DNA from: Artemisia argyi
Lineage: Eukaryota > Streptophyta > Magnoliopsida > Asterales > Asteraceae
Direction of reading: 5' to 3'
NCBI GenBank assembly: GCA_030686995.1
Contig: CM060709.1
Coordinates: 124,712,373-124,776,372 of the forward strand
Length of the DNA: 64,000 nucleotides
Numbering within the stretch: position 1 is the first letter of the stretch; each line of letters opens with the position of its first letter. A program made the position numbers and the translations under genes. Of this stretch, positions 36,750 to 48,247 are shown piece after piece. The notes beneath the pieces are model-generated. The model made no database searches, was not told the DNA's origin, and saw nothing but the letters and a program-made list of their open reading frames with translations.

Positions 36750-36910
36750 TAAAGAACCTTTAATAGATTCTCACTTTCCCTTTTTGCAACAAAAGATGGA
36801 ACGTAAATATTCAATAAACATGGACAGTACACATATGACAAGATGAGAGTCTAAAGAACCTTTAATAGATTCTCACTTTACCTTTTTGCAACAAAAGATG
36901 GAGCATAAAT
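36747..36910. repeat. Direct duplication next to the MITE
   Basis: GTCTAAAGAACCTTTAATAG and about 40 following bases occur at 36747 and again at about 36849, 102 bp apart, with few differences. The first copy begins at the MITE's right end. Confidence 0.8.
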
Positions 36911-37883
36911 ACTCTAGTGGTGGACCGTAAGTGAAAGAAAATTTGTTATGCTTTATTGGATACTCACAATTTGTTTTGTCCTATTCAACAAATAATATTC
37001 TCTGTTAGAACACTGAACATAAAATCATGTACCGTGCTCAAAAACTCAAATCCGACAATACATTTGAAAAAAATCACTATCATCATAGCAACAAAAGTTA
37101 TGAAACCAAAAATTCTATGAAATGATACAGAATCAAGAATCAATCTGATACTTCAGTAGTTGATATGAAGATTCTGTAGTTGATGGTTTTATAGTAAATT
37201 CTGCATAAACTACCATAACTAGAAGGGGCGACTGATGGAAGAAGCCCATTTCTCTGGTTTTTCGTAGTACCATAACACCTTGCTTTCATATAGTAGTTCA
37301 TAACTAAATTAAAACTCAAAAAGGTTCCACAAATTTAGCCTTAACTTTGTAAAACGATTAAAATTAATAAAGAATTTGAAAAATGAGTGAGACAGGAGGA
37401 CGAACCAAAAGTCTTTGTACGAAGTATATATACAAGTCATGAACCAAGGGATAAAAGATAGGTTGTGTTGTATTGGTGTGTGTACATGTGCTGACACGAG
37501 AAACATGGGTAAAAATGATTCACATACTTGAACTATCTAGCTACTTTTCACAGTAACAGATCCTGCATCATCCCTAACTGATGTTTGCTAGACTCGAGTG
37601 ATTTCAATAGGTGATTTGACCACAGATGTGAATATGCTCCAGCAAACCCGCCTACAATCTCTTGCAAAAATCGATCCATCTGTTTCATCAAAAATAACAT
37701 TTTGACTTTTATTAAACGAGACATCTCTATTTACCCAAATGCCAACCTTAATGAAATCAATAAGGGTGGTTAGGACGGATCAAGTAACTAGGCAACACGG
37801 GGTAAGGTGAGATAGTGAGAACCGGTACTTTTGATCTATAGGTAGACAATAAAATTAACTATTGATCCATTTCTCTTGTAGCC

Positions 37884-37924
<41 letters not shown>

Positions 37925-38209
37925 ACTAAATCTGTTATAGTACATAACCAAAGCAACTCATTCAAAAGTGAAATGGGTCGAAATTACCACGAGAAACATG
38001 GGCAAAAATAATTCACATACTGGAACTATCTAGCTACATTTCATAGTTTCAACTTCCAACAAACAAAAAAATCAGTTATCATGGTTCCTGGTTAAACAGC
38101 TATTGAAGATCAATAATTCTTCCTAGCTACTGGATAAATGTCAGTGGTTAATTCGAAGTAAAGTAGGCTAGACGATGTATAAGAGAACCAACCTCGCTCA
38201 AAGATGGAT
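36911..38209. other. Region downstream of the host gene
   Basis: Probably holds the 3' untranslated region of the minus-strand gene ending at 38210 (nearest part) and intergenic DNA. A poly-T tract lies at 37888-37921. A segment with GAAACATGGG-AAAAAT-ATTCACATACT-GAACTATCTAGCTAC occurs at about 37500 and again at 37992, a direct repeat. The polyadenylation site cannot be placed. Confidence 0.4.
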
Positions 38210-41200
38210 TCAATGCGCTTTCAAAGATTCACCACTTAATTCTCTCCTAACCAGCTCCAAGATTTCCATAACCTGTAAAGCAATGTATACACATAAGCTT
38301 GACAGCACAATTTTTTTTTATTAAATCACATTCACAACTCAACATCTTGTATTAACTTTGGTAAAAGCACAAAAATAGCCAATTTGATTATAGGTGGCAA
38401 GATGGGCAGGCCAGAAAGGATGGGTGACATGTAAAAACCAGTCATCTTTTAGTACATGTTGAAATGAGATTGATTGGGTTGGCCTGAAGCACTATTTGGT
38501 CCAACTTTTTTATTTTCTAAAAAATAGCAGCATCAAATATGATTACAAAATTATATTACTATCATCATAATACAGTAATTATTTAAAATTAAAATTTAGG
38601 GGGTTATATCCATTAAAAATTTACTTTCAGAAACTTTCCACCCATTTATGTTTTTCTTTCTAGTTTTATTTTTCGATTTTACCCTTATAGACAATGTGTG
38701 ACCCAAATAAACCAAATCATAAGTAAATGAGTTGAAATTGCTACCTCTAATTTTGAATTACAGAGAAAAAGGTGGACTTTCTTTACTATGAAGTTGTTAA
38801 TTTTGTAGCATGGTTTCTTTTCGTTGATGTGTTACTTTTATAGCAATGATGGTCAACAGGTCATGTCTACATTTGAAATTCTTTTCGTCGAAACTGTGCA
38901 CACTATTATAGGTATTGAGCACATACTAAGGGAGTAGGAATGCTGACAGTAAAGTGTTTAAAAAGGATAGGTAGTTAACATATGCTTGTTACACAGTTTG
39001 ATTGTCATCTTACCCCAGGGTAATGTTGCAAGACTGGCGAGTAATGATCAAGAGCTATATATATCTTCTCAAGAAGCCCCAAAAGTGTGTCCACTTCATC
39101 ACCCAAAAGATCAACCTGGATCCAAAGAAAATGCCAACTTAAAGCAATCATTCCAAAGTGTTTAGCTTTTTCCTAATTTGAATATAATTAAAAACTTAAA
39201 AAGCAAGAAGAAAGTGACAACATCTTAAAGCAATCATTCCAATGTCTTTAGCTTTTTCCTAATTTGAATATAATCAAATTCTTAAAAAGCAAGAAACTTA
39301 CAACCTGCATCCTTTATCCTCAAACTAAGAATCTAATTCCAAACTTAGCAGTGTGGAAAATATAAAACAATTTAGCCTTTGTAGCACTTCCATAGTATAG
39401 ATATAATCAGATGTTGCAAGAAACCAGGGTGTTTATTAAAAAGTAAAAGGCAGTGTCGCATGACATCACATGGAGATGCTCAAACGCATTTATAACTGAT
39501 CTTAATATTGCTGATTGAAACTGCAAAATTATGCAAAAATTGAAAACCTAGAACATATTGAATACTATGTACATAATAATAGGGTAACGAATCAGTCTAT
39601 CTACAAATAAAATGCTATAACCTTAAAAAATAGTGAGTCCAATCATGTTTACTATTGACCTATTGTTCTAATACTAGTTAGCATAGAGACAAAACCAAAC
39701 ATCTTATACATGTATACAACTATTGGTGCCAAAATGAAACCTATGTATACCAAAATGAACACTATGTATCAATTTGACGGAAACAAGTCATCAGAAGTAG
39801 CGATGAGCAACTTCGGCAACATGAATGCACATATACTAGAGAGGATTCTATAATAATGATTTTGTATTATACTGCAAATATGAGAAACTTTGCTTTCCAC
39901 ATGTAACATTGATAACAAACGAACTTCTAAAAATTACCTCATCCTCAGCCATTTGAAGATCAGAACATTTCCTTTCAAGCTTTTGTTTGTATATAATCCC
40001 GGTGGTTTTGAGTACATTAGCTGCCTTGATGAGAGAACTCAACTCGGATCTGGAATTTGCCAACCTAAACAGTTTAACACAGTATAACCAAATCAGCACG
40101 TTTGTGGACACAACTCTATTTCACATCTTCGAAAGGAAACTGTTACACCAAGGATCGTATGTGAAGGTTGCAAGATGGGTGGGTCATGTTCTGGTCAAAA
40201 CGGATTTGGATCTAAAATAGTCATTTTTTAGTACGAGTCAAAACAGGATGAGTCACGCTGAGTTGACCCAAACACACCATTTTTTCTTTTTGATAAATAA
40301 TCAATGTGCTGATATAAGTACAGAAACAGTATAATTATAACAATAATCTAGATCTTTGAATAAGAAACCTGTTGGAGTTTGTGGGTTGTATGCGGTAAAA
40401 ACAGATTTTAGGCAAACTTTCAACATTGTGACTGTTCGACGCACATGGCCCATTTTCTTTAGTTAAAAGATTCTAACTAACCACTTTGAGATAAGACACA
40501 ACCCAAATGACCCATTCCATAAGTAACGGGTCAAAACTGCAACCTCAGACTCTATGTATGAAAGTACAGGAAAGATTGAGCTATATGGAATAGTGGATAC
40601 CTTGTGTTATTACTGACAACATCCCTTGAAACCCTGCAATTAAACTCAACAAACTTCGTTGATAACTCGTCAACAAGAACAACTATCGCTTCCATTTGTT
40701 TCCTATGTTCTTTCTCCTTCGCTTCAATCAATGACATAAAACTCTGCTTTTCCTCGGAAAGAGCAAGAACCATGTTCTTAGAGTCAGTTAACGCTTTTAT
40801 TTCCTCCGTTGCAATTGCAAGCTTTTGGTTGAGCGAGTGTATTTCCATACTATCAGATAAAAGCTTTGTTTGTGCTTTCGACAACTTGTCACTCAATTCA
40901 TCTAGCTCCTTGTTGGTTTTTGACATTAGCGTTTCCTGCCAACTCGCCTGCTTTCTTAAATCGTTAAGCTCTTCCTTGGCTAATGTTTCCTTTTCTTCTA
41001 CTAGGTTTCTTAGCTGTTGCACTTCGTTCGTTAACTTTTCTCGCTCTTCAGCTTCCAATATTCGCTCAGCCTCCAATTCCGTGGCCTTCTTTTCAACGGA
41101 AACTAGATTTTCAGTGGCGGTTAAGTACTCTTTATGTAGATTCTCAAACTTCCGCTCCTCATAAGTTAAAGCTTCTTTAAATACAATCCCCAACAGATCT

Positions 41201-42561
41201 TGCATATATAACGACTCCATATGTGCGTCTTCAATTGCAGAGGTGCAAGTACTTCTCGCTTCTCCCAATAAAACCTCGTAAACATCATGCATTGCGGCAA
41301 TTTTTAGCTCTGATTCCGCTTTCATGTCTTGTATCTTGCTATTTAGCTCCTCAATAACATTTGTATCTGTCACTAATGATATATCGTTATTCTCAGAAAC
41401 AGCAGAAAGTTGGGGCGATAGACACTTCATTTCATCCGTTTTAACAGCAAGCGTGTCTCTAAGTAGCCGATTCTCTCTTAAAAGAGCGTTAAGACTGGCA
41501 ACACTCTCGCCCTTTTTGAAAAACTCATCACTTTCAGAAAGAATGCCGTTTAATTTAGAAACAACTTCCAGAATCTTCTTTTTTGGTACTTCAAACTCCT
41601 TATTTGGCGGGACATAAGACCGCCTCTCACTCAAGTATTTCCCCTTCAAATTAATATATTTGTCGGTCAACTCATGCATTTCAGCTTCATGTTCCCGCCT
41701 TATATCTCGTATCCTGTTGTCGAAAAATTGTACCACTTCCTCCTTTTTCAAGTGAGTAAACTTATTAGCTTCGAAACTATCGGAAATACCAGGTTTCGAC
41801 TCAGTTGACTCCCAATTTTCCTCCCATTTCGAAGACAACTCACTCCTCAACGGGTTTGGGTGAGCATTCTCAACATCAAACGAACTGTGAGAAATCAAAT
41901 GCCCCGAATCATTACTTGGTAGTAACTTTGTCAACGACTGTAACTCACTTCGTAAATCAGAAATCTTACTCAATTTCTCCGCCAAATCTATATTTTCAAT
42001 CCCCGCCTCTTGAAACTCTTCAAGTCCCCCTTTCGACTCATCCGCCTTTTTCAATTCATTTACCGGCGCCTTAGATACTAAAAGCACGCTATCTACCAAC
42101 TTAGACATATTGTTCATCATCATTTCTAAATTATCCACACATTTCTCCAACCCGACACCATTTTCATACTCCCCGTTACACGACCCATTTTGCTTAATAT
42201 TACAACCACCCTTAACCCCTTCAATACATTTCCTAAGCCTCTTAAACTCATCCGTAACACACTCTTTCATTTCATCATGCTTCACAACCACATCTTTAAA
42301 ACACGCATTCCCCATCAAATTCGCAACCTCCATTTCTTTCGCTCTAATTTTCTCGTCCGCTTCTTGTTCAACCGCACTAACCACACCTTTAATTACCGAA
42401 TCACTGACCATCCGCGCTATCCTAAGCCTAGTATCGATGTCCTCCATCATGGTATCTAAATCATCTAAAATCTCGTAATCTTCACCGTTTTTGGAGGCAT
42501 TTACTCCACCATTACTATGAAAGGTCATTGTACTAGTATCTAACACCTCTTGACTCTCCAT
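38210..42561 (-). CDS. WAP: WPP domain-associated protein, 750 aa, four coding exons
   Basis: Exons on the minus strand are 42561-40601, 40064-39938, 39115-39014 and 38272-38210. All three introns have GT-AG borders and the frame is kept throughout, giving 750 residues. Near the N-terminus, residues 29-72 ([38 protein letters not shown]) match what I recall of WPP domain-associated proteins such as tomato WAP. Most of residues 270-660 is Glu/Lys/Leu-rich coiled coil. The C-terminus, spread over exons 2-4, has [33 protein letters not shown] and [11 protein letters not shown]. In tomato this family binds the WPP-domain protein MAF1 and is found at the Golgi and nuclear envelope. There is no signal peptide or membrane span. 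The only intact host gene in the window; assignment is from memory, not a search. Confidence 0.88.
38392..38746. mobile_element. hAT-like MITE in intron 3 of the WAP gene
   Basis: The ends AGGTGGCAAGATGGG and TTGCTACCT (inverted match AGGTAGCAA) enclose about 355 bp. Subterminal words such as GGGTGACATG and GTGACCCAAAT are shared in inverted form. The flanking 8 bp match only partly. A relative sits in intron 1. Confidence 0.55.
40165..40545. mobile_element. hAT-like MITE in intron 1 of the WAP gene
   Basis: The ends AGGTTGCAAGATGGGTGGGT and CAAAACTGCAACCT (inverted match AGGTTGCAG) enclose about 381 bp. Inner words GGGTCATG and ACCCAAATGACCCATT mirror each other. On the gene's strand the element begins about 55 bp inside the intron 1 donor site, apparently without disturbing it. 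Confidence 0.55.
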
Positions 42562-43400
42562 TTAATAATAATAATCTATATTATTAAACCTGTTAAATTA
42601 AAAAGTCAAAAATATAAAAGTGTTGACTAATTAAAACGAAATAACCTAAACATTTACAAACATTAAAATTGAACATTATTTTTATTATTAATAAAAGGGT
42701 GTTTGTTTAAAGCTTATCTACGGGCTTATTTTTCATCTTTAAGCCATAATAAGCTACAAAATAAGTCAAAAAAAAATAGGGGCCTTTTGAAATATAAGGC
42801 GAAATTATATAAGCTCATAAACCTGTTAAAAATCATGAATTTTATAGGGGGTGTTTGTTTCAGCTTATATAGTCGGCTTATGGCTTATTTGGTTTTAGGC
42901 TTATGTTTCATAACCTCACTTTTTGTGGCTTATTTTGCAACATTTCAGCTTATAAGCCGGAAAGTTTCAAAATAAGCCACAAAAAATTAGCAATGAAACA
43001 TAAGCCCAAAACCTAAGAAATAAAAGTCAACAGATATAAATTGTTGACTAATAATTATAAATCTAAGAAATTAAACATAATTAGTAAGTAAATAAATCTA
43101 AAAAATTATACAGTAATAAATTAATTTAACACTAATATCTCCAAAGTAAGTTAAATGTATTCATGCAAGTATTAAATTAAACAGGGAATGAAATGAAAAA
43201 TAAAGAGCAGAAAAATGAAATTAGTAACTTACAGAAGTGAAGATGATGAAATAATTAAAGGATAAAAAGAGGTGAAAATATGTGGATTTAATTTAAAGTA
43301 GTAAATAAGTGTGAGCTGAAATTAGGGTTTGTTTTTTTGGGTGAGAGTGATTTTCGGTGTTGGTGTAAAGGAGAGAGAAGCGGGACGGGACTGTCTGTCA
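42562..43400 (-). promoter_or_regulatory. 5' untranslated region of the WAP gene with a probable leader intron
   Basis: On the minus strand a donor-like CTTCT|GTAAGT lies at 43233/43232 and an acceptor-like TTAACAG lies 28 bases before the ATG (AG at 42591-42590). An intron of about 640 bp is therefore likely in the 5' leader. The proposed first leader exon begins in a CT-rich stretch near 43390 (TTCTCTCTCCTTTACACC). Neither the transcription start nor a clear TATA box can be fixed from sequence alone. Confidence 0.5.
42888..43017. repeat. Foldback (inverted) repeat in the WAP leader intron
   Basis: The left arm 42891-42938 (GGTTTTAGGCTTATGTTTCA, then TTTTTGTGGCTTATTTTG) pairs with the right arm 42968-43013, with a loop of about 30 bases. 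The GGGTGTTTGTTTCAGCTTAT text just left of it (and a relative at 42708) is typical of hAT-like MITE ends. Transcribed with the gene it would form a long hairpin. Confidence 0.7.
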
Positions 43401-45505
43401 TAAATTTCCATTTCGAATGGCCATTGCAGGCCCCTCCTCTTTTCTTTTTTTACATTTTACTCACCTATAAGGATGTGATGCTCTCTATGTAGAAATTGAG
43501 TTTTTTTTTTTTTTTTTTTTTTTAATCTTTTTGATGTAGGGTTTTCATGAACGTTTTCGGATCTTACCAAATTGTCATAGGATGTTCACCTAGCGAGGTT
43601 GAAACACTGGTCTTTTTAAGACTTTGAAAACTTCCTCTTTTTTTTCCTAAGACGCGTCCCCAAAAAGAAAGTGTAATGGAGAGATGTGTTCTCTTTGTTG
43701 GTCAATCAACATAAAGACCGAGTTGATGACCGACCATTACACTTGGTCTTATGAACTTGACTTATTCATAACTCGTAACATAAAATAGCTTGAACCACAT
43801 AATTAGAAAAGAATGGTGTTGGGGAGGGGAGGTCTCAATTTCGAGTCTCACCCGAGACTTTTACCTCTTCAGACAAAATAGGAGGAAGTAAGGAGAAAAT
43901 ACAGGCAGAGTTCAAGGTCAGCATACTGCCCAATTGGATATCACTGCTACCTGAACCACTAACAACTAATAAGTCATTCAAAAAATAAATAAATACATAG
44001 CTATCAAGTACACGAACAAAAAAGTGAACTAACAAATGTTAGGGATGAATGTAACATTTGAAGGGGATGGTCGTCACTTGAACAAAAGAGTGAGGTTGCT
44101 TTATAAAAATTTGTATTCACAAACGACAAGTGTATCCCAAATATAAAATTTGTTTGTATTGGTAAAGTACTCAAGTTATACACATTTTATTTTGTCATGC
44201 ATCTTCTTTTTAAGATAATCATTGACATAACAGCTTGTGATTTTATTTACTTACTTTTTCTATTAGAAAAACAAACGAAAAGAATGTTCGTGTTTCTTTA
44301 CTTTTACTCAAAATCAACACTTTAATTTAGACTCTTTCCTAAAAGAAAGGAAAGCAAAGGGAGGAAAACATTAAAAATAAAAAAATAAAAAAAGTACTCC
44401 GTGTGCCTTATTTTTTGGCATTCATATTCTTTTGGTACATTAACGGGGTGTTTGTTACAATGTGAAGAAAAAAGAAAACAAATAGGTAGTTCTTTACAAC
44501 TTTTTATGACGTTCTTCGGAGGAGAGGAAAACTAAGTAGCATAAAAAATATGCAAGTCGTTAGCAAGTTGCTACGCTCTCACACACACTTCACGTAATTA
44601 AAAGAAGCGAAAATTATAGAGATACCCACATTGGTAGTATATCTTTGATAAAAGGAGAACCATTTTTATTATTTTTTTACCAATTTACCTACCTATTTCT
44701 TAACCTAAAAAAATGTGGGCCAAACAATGCACCTGTTGAAATAATAAGCAATCTAGCTATGTCGCTTTTTTCTCCATATTTTACAATCAAAAAGGACATG
44801 GTCCCCACACATTGTCGCTTATAGTGTTGAAGCTAACAAGGGGACCTTACCTTTTCATAATTCGCGTAAAAATAAGAGTGAGAGGTCACTAAATGAATAA
44901 TAAAAAGGGTAGTGGCCTAAAAAATAACCGGATTTATTTTCTCAATTCAATGGTTGCGTTTTATATTTTTATTTATGGGTTAGGGTTTATTGTTTAGGGT
45001 TTAGTTTGGTTTAGTTTTTAGCGTTTAGAGTTTGGTGTTTAGGTTTATGAATTATGTTGTTATTTGATTAGATATTATACAAGTATAAAGTAACAATAGT
45101 TCATTCAAATGGTGTTTACATTTATTATATAATAAAAAAAAATGTTAAAGCATACATAAAAAATCTTGAGTGATATCATTTTTAATACATACGACTTGTG
45201 TTCAAAAAAATACATACGACTTTGTCATCTCGCTCTACGATGTTGAACTTCTTTAATATTGACATGTTAACCATGTTGATACATTAGTGGGTTAAGCATA
45301 AAGCTTGTGTCATAGTTCACACCGAACTCGAAACTAATATTATTAAAAACTGACATATGATGAATGAAAGAAGGAAGAATTGAATTGTTATTAGATTGAT
45401 TGTAACCACAAAGCAGTATATATAGAAAAATTCAGAGACCACAAAGTTTATTGATTAGCTCCAAACGGTCAACTTAAATCAACCAAAGGTATTGGTCAAA
45501 TAAGT
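43401..45505. other. Intergenic region upstream of the WAP gene
   Basis: No gene seen. It contains a poly-T run (43501-43523), a degenerate relative of the PIF-like MITE (43651-43748, right end ATTACACTTGGTC), and a degenerate telomere-like tract with several TTTAGGG/GTTTAG words (44970-45050). Confidence 0.5.
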
Positions 45506-45833
45506 TGTTAGGTCACCATTTTACAACATAACCACTAAGAGATCTAGAGAGAGAAAGTGGAAGGAACCCTTAATATGAAAATGAAATGAAATGTAATTAC
45601 TAAGAGAACCAACACCCTCTAATGAGGGGTTACAAGTCTATTTATAGATGTGGACTAGGGCTTCACTAAACTTTGACAATATGACATATTAAGCCCTTAG
45701 ACCTTTACCAAACCTATAAACTTAGCATAAAACTTAATAAAACATATTTAATCACTAACGTACTAACTAAATAATGCAACCTATTACAAAATTCAATGAC
45801 CGACACTTGAAATAATAAAGTCTATTCCCAACA
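45506..45833 (-). repeat. 3' LTR of element C
   Basis: 328 bp on the minus strand, from TGTTGGGAATAG to GTGACCTAACA. A TATA box (TATAAATA) lies at 45646-45639. The polypurine tract TTAAGGGGAGAT (45845-45834) abuts its start. It is much shorter than the other copia LTRs in the window. Confidence 0.7.
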
Positions 45834-45843
45834 ATCTCCCCTT

Positions 45844-46682
45844 AAGTGTTGGTCATCAAAGGTTGTCTGACGTCATCATCTTCTAAACTTAGACTTTGTT
45901 GTAGACGTCTTCAAAAATTGTTAGCAAAATCTTTCATCGTTCTTTGTACTTCGTTCTTTGTTGATGTGATGGTGATCATGTTATGAAGTTGTCTGCCGTC
46001 TGTCACTTCTGTGTCTGTGGTGGTTGTTCGCCATTCCAACATGCTCATACATCTTAGGACTTTGACTTTCAATTGCACGAAGTTCCTGTTCATTCATATT
46101 GATCTTTGGTCTTTATACTTTGTAGATTCTTCTTTTGGCGTAGAATCTTTCTTTGAACTTTGTGGTGCTTAGATCTTTGGGGGAGCTTTTATTTGCTTCA
46201 AGATGTATGCATGAGTATGCTGGAATCTACTATCATGGAAGTGAGGTACCTGCAGGTAAACAGTTAGCAATAATCAACCGGTACTTACATATAAGGAATT
46301 AGAGTTTGTCAACAACATATTGTGAAGACTCCTTCTAATCCTTATCCAGGTCGTTCCCATGTCAGATACCCCCGAAGGAGCTTACAAGACCTACTAAGTA
46401 GCTCAATGACTGGGTGAGTCACTGGGGATCACTCCACGACTGTAGACTGCTAAAGAACCACCGCGAACACTAAGCGTAACCCGAGTGGGGTTACCAAAGT
46501 GACCTGCTGTCAGGGCTGTTTGATGTTGACCATGGCAGGAATTTCCGTTCAATCATTGAGAAATACATTTGTAATTCTCTAATAAACGTTCTCGACAGAT
46601 TGCTAAGATCTGCGAAGGACTTGATAATTTACAGCTGGTGTCCATTGATGTAGAACACCAGTTGTAGAAATACTAAGTGTTC
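45844..46682 (-). other. 3' non-coding region of element C, part next to its LTR
   Basis: No coding potential. It is joined, across the inserted Athila-like element, to 52990-54423; together they form about 2.3 kb between the extra ORF and the LTR. The last five bases (TGTTC) are the target-site copy of the inserted element. Confidence 0.55.
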
Positions 46683-48083
46683 ACATGAGACGAAAAATGA
46701 ACCACTTTTAGGGGTCATTTAAGCCCGGAATTGAATTTATTTGATCAAATATTACCCTAAATCGTTCCTTTTGTGATTTTTGGTACTTTGGGAGTGAAAT
46801 CTGGAAAAGGAAGCAATTCGGACGTTTTTGGAGCATAAAAGTGAAGAAAACGTCAAAGACTTAATTTTCCATGCTGAGAACAGTACCTGACGGCGTCAAG
46901 AGGAAGACCCTGACGGCGTCAGGAGTAAAAGTGGTGACGACCCAGTGCAAACCTGACGGCGTCACAACAAGGGCGTCAAGAGTTAATTTGGTGACGGCCT
47001 GCATAAAGTGTACACATGACGGCGTCAGACCCAGATCTAGGCAGTCCGAGGAACTATTTGGCGGCAAGATGACGGCGTCAGACATTTGTTCTTGACGCCG
47101 TCACCTACTAAACTCTATATATAGTTTTCTATTTTTCATTCATTAGAGAGGAACTTAACTTTGTAAACCCTAGCTCATATTTTACAGTACTTTCAAGAGT
47201 TTTCACCCCTTGAATCCTTTCATGTGCTATTAAGATAAGTCTTCTCTTTAATTCAATCAATATGTCTATGTGTTGGTTGATTATATCTTTTACTTGTCTT
47301 GATTTCAACATGCTAGGCTAGATTTATCTTTTGTTTGCTTAGATCTAATGAAACCTAGATGTTAATTATGTGTTGATTACTTGTTTATGGTTGTATTGGA
47401 TGAATGATTTCAATGTTAGGCTTAAGAAAACTGGCAGATCTCCATTGTGTAACATGCTTGAACGTCTTAGGAAACATGAACCGATGTGTACTAGGTTTTA
47501 TTGGTTGTATTTAATGCATGAGTAAATTCTAATGATCACATGTTAGGAGCTTCTTAGCCGGCTCGACATAGGAGTGAAGTAGGCACTCATAGGATTGGGG
47601 AAGTAAGTACGCCACCCCATGAATGGTATTAAGGAATACAATCCGTCATCCACGCAACTATAACAAGTAATTAACGTGTAAAAGATATATAGGGAGTAGT
47701 GAAATCTAAGTAAACACATTTCTCCCACATATTGCTCACAACCTTAGTATAATTTTGTTTTATTTTCATTTTTAGTATTTTATTTTGATTGCATCTTTAG
47801 TATTGGGTTAGTTGACTAGCAACTAATTCCGCCCCAAATCCTTCAAACCCGAGATTTTAATTTGCTTTCTAAAAAATATAAAAATACAAAAAGAATCATC
47901 CCTCATCTCTAGACCTAGTCTTTAGGTTTTCTAATCCTAGCGACACTATTCCTAGCTGAACGATCAATCCCCCGGTACTTGTCATTATACTATACTACAT
48001 CGATCATGTACACTGCCTGGTGGGGGTTGTAAGCTTCTCGAGATCCCTCAAGAGGTAAAGCCTGGTGCAATTCCCACGCATCA
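46683..48083 (+). repeat. 5' LTR of the Athila-like element
   Basis: 1401 bp, ending CCCACGCATCA. It carries a TGACGGCGTCA array (46888-47103) and a TATA box at 47116-47124 (TATATATAG). The block at 47150-47200 differs from the matching part of the 3' LTR. The very start (ACATGAGACG) differs at three positions from the 3' LTR start (TGATGAGGCG). Confidence 0.9.
46888..47124 (+). promoter_or_regulatory. TGACGGCGTCA motif array and TATA box in the LTR promoter
   Basis: Near-palindromic TGACGGCGTCA occurs at 46888, 46911, 46954, 47017 and 47070, and as TGACGCCGTCA at 47093. Half sites TGACG or GCGTCA lie near 46933, 46973 and 46991. The TATA box follows 13 bases after the last copy. TGACG is the core bound by plant TGA-type bZIP factors, so an enhancer role is likely but inferred. 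The 3' LTR keeps the array, and two more copies lie in the internal region (about 49586 and 49609). Confidence 0.75.
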
Positions 48084-48089
48084 AGTTTT

Positions 48090-48107
48090 TGGCGCCGCTG
48101 CCGGGGA
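48090..48107 (+). promoter_or_regulatory. Primer binding site, tRNA-Asp type
   Basis: TGGCGCCGCTGCCGGGGA lies six bases after the 5' LTR and is complementary, with one difference, to the 3' end of plant tRNA-Asp. This primer is typical of Athila-group elements. Confidence 0.85.
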
Positions 48108-48247
48108 GAATATTTATTGTCTAGGTTAGAATCTCTTTTTATTAGGTCTACTTGCTAGATTCCTTTCTAGTAAGATTTTATTTTTATTTTTTAGGTTCTC
48201 TTTAGTCTATCTTATTTCTTTGTTTCCTTTGTTCGTAAACTATCTCG

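Noticed and set aside
40604..42478. Several plus-strand ORFs of 65-186 codons over the host gene
   Set aside because: They are shadows of the long minus-strand coiled-coil exon.
44970..45050. Interstitial telomere block
   Set aside because: Only a few imperfect TTTAGGG words with irregular spacing; not a true telomere array.
46871..47095. 74-codon ORFs in both LTRs of the Athila-like element, present on both strands
   Set aside because: They span the TGACGGCGTCA promoter array and end before or around the TATA box. Their similarity in the two LTRs only reflects LTR identity.
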